Of a stretch of 43,866 bases of DNA, positions 26,534 through 34,373 are shown piece after piece (positions within the stretch are counted from its first letter, which is position 1; each line of letters opens with the position of its first letter). Where the stretch lies: the NCBI GenBank assembly GCA_016177915.1, contig JACOUI010000384.1, positions 1-43,866 of the forward strand, in the 5' to 3' direction. Under the pieces are notes generated by a model that had not been told where the DNA came from, did not search any database, and saw only the letters and a list, made by a program, of their open reading frames with translations. This stretch comes from Planctomycetia bacterium (GTDB lineage Bacteria > Planctomycetota > Planctomycetia > Pirellulales > S012-138). The position numbers and the translations under genes were made by a program.

Positions 26534-27492
26534 GAATCGCCTCGCTCGACGGCCTGCATCAGCCCGCGCATGTAGCCGAAGGCGAACAGCCGCCCGAGCA
26601 TCGTGTAGCCCGGCTCCCCCTGCTCTTCGCCGGCGAGCTGCGGCACGTGGTCCGGCCGCATCGGGCCGTCAAAGCCGATTTCGCGGTAGGCCCGCATGGC
26701 CGCCACCATGCCCGTCTGGCCGTTGTCGTGAAACGTCTCGACGAAATGCTCGCGCGTGCCGCGGACGTCGCGGAAGTGTACGTAGCGGATGTGCTTGCCC
26801 AGGCGGCGAATCGCGGCGGGAATGTCCACCCCCATCTCCGCAAAGGTCCCCTGGCAAAAGCAGATGGCGTTGCTGGGACTCTTAACGAGCGACACCAATC
26901 GCTCGAAGCCCTCCACGCTGTTCATGATCCGCGCCCGGCCGAGAAACTCATCGAGCGGCGGGTCGTCGGGGTGCATGGCCAGCACCACGCCCGACTGCTC
27001 CGCCACCGGCACGACCCGCTCCAGGAAACCCCGCAGGTTCTGCCACAGCTTTTCGGCGGCGATCGGCTCCTGGCGCAGCTTGCCTTCGGCGTATTGCAGC
27101 GACACGCCCTCGTGGGCCTTGTCGGCGTCGAACCGCGTGACGAGCGCCCCGCCGCGCTCCTTGGCGTCGACTTGCGTGCGCACCCAGTCGGTGCCGGCCA
27201 TGAAGTTGTAGCACAGGATCGGCACGCCGGCCCGGCCCATGTTCCGTACGAGTTCCTGCACCTCCTCGATTTCCGCGTCCCGCCGGTCGTTGCCAAGCTT
27301 GATGTTCTCGATGGGCAGGTAGCCCTCCACGACGGAAACGCGCAGCCCGTATCCGGCGATGCGGTCGCGCTCGGCCAGAAGCGCCGGCAGGCCGCGGCCG
27401 GGATAGCGGACGACGATGTCCGTCACGCCGCACTGGGCGGCGAGGCGCAGGTTTCGGTCGTCCGGCGGCGTGAGGACGGAGGCGATGCGCAT
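26530..27492 (-). CDS. uxuA: Mannonate dehydratase-like protein (UxuA family)
   Basis: ILCYNFMAGTDWVRT...VLAMHPDDPP...NAICFCQGTFAEMG...IRYVHFRDVRGTREHFVETFHDNGQTGMVAAMRAYREIGFDGPMRPDHVP. Confidence 0.9.
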   Translation of the reverse strand: MRIASVLTPPDDRNLRLAAQCGVTDIVVRYPGRGLPALLAERDRIAGYGLRVSVVEGYLPIENIKLGNDRRDAEIEEVQELVRNMGRAGVPILCYNFMAGTDWVRTQVDAKERGGALVTRFDADKAHEGVSLQYAEGKLRQEPIAAEKLWQNLRGFLERVVPVAEQSGVVLAMHPDDPPLDEFLGRARIMNSVEGFERLVSLVKSPSNAICFCQGTFAEMGVDIPAAIRRLGKHIRYVHFRDVRGTREHFVETFHDNGQTGMVAAMRAYREIGFDGPMRPDHVPQLAGEEQGEPGYTMLGRLFAFGYMRGLMQAVERGDS

Positions 27493-27508
27493 CGTTCGTT
27501 TTTTTTCT

Positions 27509-27627
27509 GTAGTGGCACACTCCCGTGTGCCATCGTGGGACGAGCGATGTTCGTCCCCGCGGTGAATCTTAGCTGCCGTTCGCAACGCCTCCCCGGAGAA
27601 GAACGGCACACGGAGTGTGCCTGCTAC
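27509..27627. repeat. REPIN-like pair GTAGTGGCACACTCCCGTGTGCC ... GGCACACGGAGTGTGCCTGCTAC
   Basis: Units at 27509-27531 and 27605-27627 (inverted). Confidence 0.88.
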
Positions 27628-30206
27628 TCCACTTTGATCGCCTGCAACAAGTCGAGCTGCGTCGCCCGGCGGGCAGGGAACCAGGCCGCGAATAGGATCA
27701 CCGCGAACGCCCCGGCGATGCAAATCGCAGCCATGAGTGGATGCCAACCGAATTTGATCGGATGTCCGAAGGTGCCCGCCATGGCCAGGCTCACGAACCA
27801 GGCCATGGCGAGGCCCGCCGCCAGTCCCGGCAAAATCCCGATCGCGCCGATCATCACGGCCTGGGAGAGGACCATCTTGCGGACCTGCCGGCGCGTCATG
27901 GCGACGATCCGCAAGAGGCCCAGCTCGCGGGTCTGCTCGAGGACGTTCATGGTGAGCGTGTTCACGATTCCGAGTGCGGCCACGACGAACCCCAGCAAGA
28001 GGATGACCCACAGGCTGGCGACGACGCCGCCCATGATCCCCTCGATGATCCGCCGCACGTCGGCGAACGTTTGAAACAGCACCTCGTGCTTGGCGCAGAG
28101 CTTCTTGAGCTCCTCCGCCACCTCGTTCTGCCTGCCCTGCGCGGCCTTGACGATATACGCGTCGGCGCCTCCGAATTGGAAGTACTGGCCGGCCACCTCG
28201 CGATACAGGTAGAGCGCCATGCCTCCGTGCGCGTATTCGTTAGTGATGCCGCAGATGTGGAATGGTTTCGGACCCGAGCGCGTGTCGAGCGTTACGTCAT
28301 CCCCCATTTTCAACCCTGCCCGCTCCGCCAGCACCGTCGACACGACGATGTTTCTCCCCTGCACCTGAGTGAGCTGGCGGCGGATTTCGGCCGGTTCCCC
28401 TTCGGTGACGGCCAGCTCCACGTGATCGGGGCTGAGGCTGAAATCGCGGATCACGATCGTCGCGGCGTTCTCCTTCACCGTCGTGTCGACGTTCGACACG
28501 CCGTCCAGCGCCTCAACACCATCGACTTGGCGGAGCGCCGCCACGAAGTCCGGCGGCAGCTCCGGCACGTCGTTCGACGTGAAGTCCGGCATCGCCGAAC
28601 GAATCAGGAAATCACCCGTGAGCGAGCGCTGGTACCAGTCACGGACGTCGTTGATGTTGTCCAGGACGAGGCTGGCCGTTCCAGTTCCCGTGCCGATGGC
28701 CACGAACAACACGCCCACCGTGAGCGAAGTGCGGGTGCGGCGGCGAACGATCTGCCCGTGCGCCAGCCGGCCCTCGATGCGCAACACCGGCGCCAGCAGC
28801 CGGGCCACGGCCCCGCTCACGGGACCCAGCACGCCGGGAATCAAGAGCACGACGCCCACCAGGAGCAGGATGGACGCCGCGGCCGAAACGTCGAACCCGA
28901 ACCAGTTCGTCAGGCTGGCGACCAAAAGGAACAGTGCGCCGGCGAGATCCAGCAGGGCCAGGATCGTCACCCAATAGGGCACCGGCTCGCGGTCTTCCTT
29001 GGCGACGTTGCCCATGCCCTCCAGCGGCGAGAGCTTACCGGCCTCGCGGGCCGGCCAGTAGCTGCCCAGGAGCGCCACGCCCACGCCGCAGCCGGCGCCT
29101 CCCAGCACGGCCAGCCAGCTAAACTCGAGGGCCGGAAGCGCGACGCGGAAGAAGCTCTCCATGACCCGCGTCAAATAATAGGCCCCCACCAACCCCAACC
29201 CGACGCCCAGCAACGTTCCGGCGAACCCCATCACCAGGCCCTCGGTGATGACCATCCGCGAAAGCTGCCCGCGCGTGGCGCCGATCGCCCGCATGATGGA
29301 GAGCTGCCGCCGGCGCTCGCCGACGTTCATCTTGAACGTGTTGAGGATCATGAAGAACGCCACGGCGATCGACAGCGCGGTCGCCATGCGCAGGCCCATT
29401 TCGCTGGCCAGGATGGTCTCTTCCGCCTGCTGCGAGCGATCCGGGGGGCGGCGAACGGCCAGGTCGGCGATGGCCTCCCCCTCCGCGGCCTCCGCCTTGA
29501 GCTTCTGAATGTGCGCCGCCATTTTCGACTGCAAGTCCTGCCGCACTTTTTCTTCGTTTGCGTCGTCGGACAGCACGATCTGCACGGAATCCACGCGCTG
29601 GCGCACGTTGGCAAGCTGCCGCGCCAACTTCATCGGCATCAGCACGAGGCCGCCGGCGCGAAAGCCCGCCGCCCCCTTGGCCCGCATCAGCCCGACGACC
29701 GGGACTTGGACCTCGCGGACGCGCAGCGTGACGCCCACCTCGTCGCCAATCTTCACGCCCAGCGTCTCGGCGAAGTTGGACTCCAGCACCAGGCCTCGCG
29801 TCGATGCATTCCATTCTTGTCCCTCAGGCAGCTCCAGCTCGTAATCGCGAACTTCCAAGTCGACGGCCGGGTCGATCCCCAGCACATTCACCCCCACGGT
29901 CTGCGATTCGCCGACGGTCATCTTCATGCGGCGCTGGAGCACGGGCACGGCAGCCTTCACGCCGGGTGCCTTGGCGGCCACGGGAATGGCCGACTCGTGC
30001 ACCATTCCGCCGCCGAGCGGACTGATCTCCAGTGCGGCCCGGCCGTTGATCGTGCGGAACATGTCGGCATAGGCCCGCCGGGTGACGCCGACGGACATCA
30101 TGACCGAGACGACCGTGGCCACGCCGATGACGATGGCGATCAGGGTCAGGATCGCCCGGCCGGGGCGTTTCTTGACTTCGCGGAGGCTGAATCTCCAGAG
30201 CGTCAT
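27624..30206 (-). CDS. Large FtsX-family ABC transporter permease (two FtsX domains)
   Basis: 860 aa; MTLWRFSLREVKKRPGRAILTLIAIVIGVATVVSVMMSVG...MRAIGATRGQLSRMVITEG...LLRIVAMTRRQVRKMVLSQAVMIG...ARRATQLDLLQAIKVE. Confidence 0.93.
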   Translation of the reverse strand: MTLWRFSLREVKKRPGRAILTLIAIVIGVATVVSVMMSVGVTRRAYADMFRTINGRAALEISPLGGGMVHESAIPVAAKAPGVKAAVPVLQRRMKMTVGESQTVGVNVLGIDPAVDLEVRDYELELPEGQEWNASTRGLVLESNFAETLGVKIGDEVGVTLRVREVQVPVVGLMRAKGAAGFRAGGLVLMPMKLARQLANVRQRVDSVQIVLSDDANEEKVRQDLQSKMAAHIQKLKAEAAEGEAIADLAVRRPPDRSQQAEETILASEMGLRMATALSIAVAFFMILNTFKMNVGERRRQLSIMRAIGATRGQLSRMVITEGLVMGFAGTLLGVGLGLVGAYYLTRVMESFFRVALPALEFSWLAVLGGAGCGVGVALLGSYWPAREAGKLSPLEGMGNVAKEDREPVPYWVTILALLDLAGALFLLVASLTNWFGFDVSAAASILLLVGVVLLIPGVLGPVSGAVARLLAPVLRIEGRLAHGQIVRRRTRTSLTVGVLFVAIGTGTGTASLVLDNINDVRDWYQRSLTGDFLIRSAMPDFTSNDVPELPPDFVAALRQVDGVEALDGVSNVDTTVKENAATIVIRDFSLSPDHVELAVTEGEPAEIRRQLTQVQGRNIVVSTVLAERAGLKMGDDVTLDTRSGPKPFHICGITNEYAHGGMALYLYREVAGQYFQFGGADAYIVKAAQGRQNEVAEELKKLCAKHEVLFQTFADVRRIIEGIMGGVVASLWVILLLGFVVAALGIVNTLTMNVLEQTRELGLLRIVAMTRRQVRKMVLSQAVMIGAIGILPGLAAGLAMAWFVSLAMAGTFGHPIKFGWHPLMAAICIAGAFAVILFAAWFPARRATQLDLLQAIKVE

Positions 30207-30228
30207 GAACGGCCCTCTAGGTGCTGGT

Positions 30229-30410
30229 GCCACGCCCTGAGGTACTCCGAAGGGCGGCGGCAAGTCGGTCTCGAGGACGATTATGACGGAGAGGAGGGTT
30301 TTGCGGGAGTAGCGGCATGCTGAACCGGGGTGGCACGCCCTGAGGTACTCCGAAGGGCGTGGTGCGCGAGGCCCGTAATGCACGCCCCTCGGAGTACCTC
30401 AGGGCGTGCC
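30229..30410. repeat. Three copies of ACGCCCTGAGGTACTCCGAAGGGCG-type REP (two direct, one inverted)
   Basis: 30229-30256, 30332-30359, 30383-30410 (inverted). Confidence 0.9.
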
Positions 30411-30468
30411 ACGCACGCTGAGGGCGTGCGTTGCGTTTTTGCAACGTAGGCTTTGGCGGAGACCGGCC

Positions 30469-30849
30469 ATGCCCCTTGCCGCCGTCCAGATCGAGCATTT
30501 CGTCCTCGTGGCAGGAATGATCCTGCTGTGCGCGATCCTCATTTACCGATCGCGCAAGCGGCTGGCGGCGTCCGCGGCCGCTCGGCCGCAGTCTCCCGTC
30601 GCTGCGCCTCCGGTCCCGAACCTGCTTGCGCTCAGGCGGCGATTGGACTCGCCGGAGATCGACCGCTACGAGGTCGAAATCCAGGACATGGTGCGCGACG
30701 TGCGCGCCGAAATCGACAGCAAGATGATCGCGCTAGCGCAGTTGATCCGCATGGCGGCCGAGGAAAGCGCGCGGCTCGAGGAGTTGTTGCAGCGGGCCGG
30801 CGAGTTGAGCGAAGTAGCCGTCTCGCTCCGCGAGACGAAGCCGGGGTAG
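30469..30849 (+). CDS. Small single-TM hypothetical protein; C-terminus encoded by a REP-like repeat
   Basis: MPLAAVQIEHFVLVAGMILLCAILIYRSRKRLAASAAARP...EIQDMVRDVRAEIDSKMIALAQLIRMAAEESARLEELLQRAGELSEVAVSLRETKPG. Confidence 0.75.
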   Translation: MPLAAVQIEHFVLVAGMILLCAILIYRSRKRLAASAAARPQSPVAAPPVPNLLALRRRLDSPEIDRYEVEIQDMVRDVRAEIDSKMIALAQLIRMAAEESARLEELLQRAGELSEVAVSLRETKPG

Positions 30850-30872
30850 CCGTCTCGCTTCGCGAGACGAAG
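30814..30872. repeat. Tandem GTAGCCGTCTCGCT(C/T)CGCGAGACGAAG (x2, 32-bp period) spanning a stop codon
   Basis: 30814-30840 inside CDS; 30846-30872 contains stop TAG 30847-30849. Confidence 0.92.
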
Positions 30873-30966
30873 GGCGCGGCTTTCACGGCCTCCATGCCCG
30901 ACGCGCACCCGCGTCACGCGCCATGGCAATTCTTTGCTCGCCGAAGCGCTGCCTCATGCGGAGTGT

Positions 30967-30998
30967 GAGGGCTCCTCTCGTGGGAGCGTGATGGCTAG
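30967..30998. repeat. REP-like element (minus strand CTAGCCATCACGCTCCCACGAGAGGAGCCCTCAC)
   Basis: Shares CCATCACGCTCC with the 11953 element; minus-strand stop TAG at 30995-30997. Confidence 0.6.
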
Positions 30999-32002
30999 GC
31001 CTCGCCTTCTTCCTTCGCCTTCGGCGCGGGCAGGCCGTGCTCCCGCAGGTATTCCGCGGTCGCGTCGGCGGCGCGGCGGCCGGGCTTGTAGTCGAACACG
31101 CGGGGATCGATCGGCCGGTTGAGCCGCACCTCGAACAACTCCAGCATCGCCAGCGGCCGATCCGGCGGAGCATCGTCCCGACGGTGCTCGATGCGATACG
31201 GGAAAAGGTCCGTCTTTCCCAAGTAGATGAGCACGTGGTCGGGGACGTGCCGCGGGGCCTTGCTCCAGTCGGGCGATTTTCCGCCACGGATGCGGTCGCG
31301 CTGGTCCGGGATAAGGTCCGACAGCGTCGAGGGATTCCAGCGGCCCTTGGCGACCCAGACGTCCACGTCGCCAAGCTGCTCAGAAAACACTTCTTTGAAC
31401 GTCATGTGCCGCGCCAGCGAATCGAGCAGCTCGGGGAGGCCGCCGATGGGCGGCGAGAGCGGCGCCGCCGGGTCCGCACTTGCGCCGGCAAGCCGCTGTC
31501 GATAGGCGGACAGCACGGTGTTGATATCGACGCTCGTGAGGCGGGGGCCGTCCAGGTTTTTGCGATACGTCCAGAGTGCCGCGCCGTCGCAGACCTGCTG
31601 CCAGTTCGCGGGACCTTCGGCCGTCTGCAGCTTCAGCTCGAAGCGGCTCAGGGAGACCCCCTCTGGGCCGGCCATCTGCGTGTAACTGCCGGTGCCGTTG
31701 AGCTGCTGACCGTAGAGATTCGCCACCTGGCGGGCCTTGGCAGCAATGCTGTGCTGGCTTTTCAGCTTGTCGATGGCGCGGGCCAGAAGCTCCGCTCCGC
31801 CGTCGTTTTCCGGCCGCATGGCCGCGTAGGCCGGCGATTCGCCAAGGATACCGGCGGCCGAGGAAGCCGTCTGGCGAGTGGCCGCCGACGGGCGCGATTC
31901 GCTTGTTTCCAGCGCGACGTCGCCTTGCCGCCAGTGGGCCACGAGGATCGCCACAGCGATCCCAAGTGCAATCCCCGGAAGAGTTGGCGACTTGTAGCTC
32001 AT
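30995..32002 (-). CDS. Exported/anchored protein, LolA-like by motif impression
   Basis: N-terminal TM/signal MSYKSPTLPGIALGIAVAILVAHW; 'FELKLQTAEGPANWQQVCDGAALWTYRKNLDGPRLTSVDINTVL'. Confidence 0.7.
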   Translation of the reverse strand: MSYKSPTLPGIALGIAVAILVAHWRQGDVALETSESRPSAATRQTASSAAGILGESPAYAAMRPENDGGAELLARAIDKLKSQHSIAAKARQVANLYGQQLNGTGSYTQMAGPEGVSLSRFELKLQTAEGPANWQQVCDGAALWTYRKNLDGPRLTSVDINTVLSAYRQRLAGASADPAAPLSPPIGGLPELLDSLARHMTFKEVFSEQLGDVDVWVAKGRWNPSTLSDLIPDQRDRIRGGKSPDWSKAPRHVPDHVLIYLGKTDLFPYRIEHRRDDAPPDRPLAMLELFEVRLNRPIDPRVFDYKPGRRAADATAEYLREHGLPAPKAKEEGEA

Positions 32003-32262
32003 GGTCTGGATTTGCGGGATTTACCAAAGAATCGCGTCGTAGCAGGCCGAATGGAAGCCACAGAGGCCCGCTCCAGGGCACAGCGCGCATTGGCAATTGC
32101 GCCGGCGCCTGCCCAGACGGGGCGGGATTGTAGCGCCGGACCGTGGCCCGGTCCACGCCAGAGTGGCCGGAGGCAGCAGCGGCCGGCGTCAATCGACCCA
32201 CGACAAACGTCATCCGATCTGAATCAGCCCAGCGGCGTTTTGAAAGACCTTGGGGGGACACG

Positions 32263-33405
32263 ATGAAAATCCACTTGGCGTTAGCTTTGGCGTGCTTGCT
32301 GGCAGCCCTGCCGGGTTGCCAGGTTCTCAGGTTCCGGCCGACACCCGGCGCCCCCGTCGGCTCCCCCATGGCCGACCAGGTGGCCACGAATCCTGGCCGC
32401 TACGGATTGGGGCCGCGGAACGGCGAGCCGCTCCAGCCGTACAACCTGCCGCCGGCGCAGATGCTGGCAGAGCCGGGACCGGGCGTGGGCGGCCCGGGAC
32501 CAGGCGTGATGATGCCACAGGTCCCCGCCATCCCCGTTCCGCCCCAGGCCTCGCAGGTCTACTTCGTCGGGCCGGACGGCATGATGGTGCAATGGAGCAC
32601 GACGCGCAGCGGCGCATTCGACTCGGAGCCGCTCGTCTGCCCAGGCAGCTACGACTTCCCGCAGGGCGCGATCTACCGCCTGAAGCTGTCGCACGTTCCG
32701 GGCCGCGGCGATGCGGAATTGTATCCCTCGCTGGAAATCGGCCCGACCACGCCGCGCACCGAGGCCTTCCTGGCCCACAACAAGATCCCCGTTCAGTTCA
32801 CCGAGGAGGACTTTGGTCAGGTGCTGTCCGGAAACTATGTGACCAAGGTCATCTACCTGCCCGATCCCGAGTTCCAGGAGCTGGCCGTGGCCGGGATCGA
32901 GGTGCTGGTGAGCACGCGTCTGGATCCGGGCGTGGACCCGATCGTGGAAGCCGACCGCCGCGGGGCGATCCTGGCGGTCATCCGCATCGGCAACAAGGAC
33001 CTGCAGCTCGGCGGCGGCGCCGCCGGCCCGATGCGTCCGGCCGGATTCATGCTCGACGCCCAGGGCCGCCCGATGGCCGAAGGCGCGGCCCCGACTCTGA
33101 CGCCGGGCTACATTTCCGGCGTGACGGTGCCGCAGTATGGGATGCCCTACGTCGGCACGCCGATCGGCCTGCCCGGCCCGCCGCACATTCCGCTCGGCGG
33201 TCCGGCCGGCCTGCAGCGGCACACGATCATCAATCACACGGACATGCACATTCCGGGTCCGACCGGCCAGGTGGACATCCACGTCAAGCAGTCGCCGGGC
33301 CTGAGCTATCCGCAGCCGGCCAACCGCGTGCTGATCAAGGAGCAGGTGACGCCCAGCACGGCCGGGCAGCCGGAGCAACTGCCGGTGCCGCAGCAGCAGC
33401 AGTAG
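32263..33405 (+). CDS. Lipoprotein of unknown function, paralog A
   Basis: MKIHLALALACLLAALPGC lipobox; 'IYRLKLSHVPGRGDAELYPSLEIGP...GNYVTKVIYLPDP...GAILAVIRIGNKDLQ'. Confidence 0.88.
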   Translation: MKIHLALALACLLAALPGCQVLRFRPTPGAPVGSPMADQVATNPGRYGLGPRNGEPLQPYNLPPAQMLAEPGPGVGGPGPGVMMPQVPAIPVPPQASQVYFVGPDGMMVQWSTTRSGAFDSEPLVCPGSYDFPQGAIYRLKLSHVPGRGDAELYPSLEIGPTTPRTEAFLAHNKIPVQFTEEDFGQVLSGNYVTKVIYLPDPEFQELAVAGIEVLVSTRLDPGVDPIVEADRRGAILAVIRIGNKDLQLGGGAAGPMRPAGFMLDAQGRPMAEGAAPTLTPGYISGVTVPQYGMPYVGTPIGLPGPPHIPLGGPAGLQRHTIINHTDMHIPGPTGQVDIHVKQSPGLSYPQPANRVLIKEQVTPSTAGQPEQLPVPQQQQ

Positions 33406-33424
33406 AGGTTGAGAAATGACAAAG

Positions 33425-33462
33425 GCGGCCCGGGTCTGAAGCAAGGCCCGGGCCGCTATTCT
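33425..33462 (+). terminator. Rho-independent-like terminator after lipoprotein paralog A
   Basis: GCGGCCCGGG (33425-33434) / CCCGGGCCGC (33447-33456) followed by TATTCTT. Confidence 0.65.
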
Positions 33463-33506
33463 TGAGCCGCCACCACGATTTCGCGCAACCGAAGTTGGCT
33501 ACGACA

Positions 33507-34313
33507 ATGGTTCTCCCGCTCCGTTGGATCACACCTGCCGCATCCACAGTCGCGGCGATGGCGTGGCTGCTTCTGGCCGGGACCCTCCCCACGGAGGGCC
33601 GCGCCCAGGGTCCGCAGCGACACCCTCTCTTCGACTCCCAGATGCCGCCGGGAGCGATTGGCCGCGTGCAGGTGATCCAACGGGGCGGGGCGTTTTCGGG
33701 CCATTATCAGGCCGTCGAAGTCCGCGCGCCCCAAGGCGGGGCGATCGCGCTGGCGGCCGATGGCCGGTTCGTCGAGCCGGCCTCGCCGGTTCGCGCGGCG
33801 GTGCTCCTCGGGGAAGTCTATCGCCTCCGCGTCAGCGGCATCCCGCAGCACGAGGGCGAAGAGCTCTATCCGACGATCGAGATCATCGACCGCACCTATC
33901 CGCCGCCGGGCCGCGAGGCGCAGTTCCCGATCATCGTCGAGCTGTCGCAGCGCGACATGGAGCTGGCCCTGGCCGGCCGGTACGTGACGCGCGTGATCTA
34001 CCTCGAGGACCCAACGAGCGCACTGGCCAACCGCAACGACCCCAAGGCGCAGGAATGGTTCGACGTCGGGAAGAAGGACCCGCTGCACGTGGCCGACGCG
34101 CTCGGCCGCCCCGTGGCGATCCTGCGGATAGGCTCGCGCGTGCCGCTGGACGCGGGCCATCCGGAGCTGAGCTTCCTCTACGGCTGCCCGCCGTTCCAGC
34201 CGCTCCCGGTGCTCGAGCAGCAGAACGGCGCCGCGCGGAAGGGCGACCGGCGGGCGTCGGGGTCGGGCCGCCGGCCCGCCGTCACCTCGCGCGGTCCCTG
34301 GGGTGCCCGGTAG
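33507..34313 (+). CDS. Secreted protein of unknown function, paralog B of the preceding lipoprotein
   Basis: Signal peptide; 'VYRLRVSGIPQHEGEELYPTIEIIDRTYP...GRYVTRVIYLEDP...PVAILRIGSRVPLD' aligns with paralog A. Confidence 0.88.
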   Translation: MVLPLRWITPAASTVAAMAWLLLAGTLPTEGRAQGPQRHPLFDSQMPPGAIGRVQVIQRGGAFSGHYQAVEVRAPQGGAIALAADGRFVEPASPVRAAVLLGEVYRLRVSGIPQHEGEELYPTIEIIDRTYPPPGREAQFPIIVELSQRDMELALAGRYVTRVIYLEDPTSALANRNDPKAQEWFDVGKKDPLHVADALGRPVAILRIGSRVPLDAGHPELSFLYGCPPFQPLPVLEQQNGAARKGDRRASGSGRRPAVTSRGPWGAR

Positions 34314-34373
34314 CGGGCGGAACCGCCAGCCACCGTCAAACAACGCACGCACGGAAGCAAAAGCCAACGCAAG

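Noticed and set aside
27624-30206. FtsX permease missing its ATPase as a novel finding
   Set aside because: Permeases distant from their ATPase are common; a partner may be elsewhere in the genome or outside the window.
27741-30323. 860-aa plus-strand ORF antisense to the FtsX permease
   Set aside because: His/Arg/Asp-rich shadow frame typical of GC-rich codon bias; the opposite strand encodes a clear FtsX permease.
30207-30383. N-terminal extension of the FtsX permease ORF (LPPPFGVPQGVAPAPRG)
   Set aside because: Encoded by REP-like repeats; true start MTLWRFSLREVKKRPGRA at 30206.
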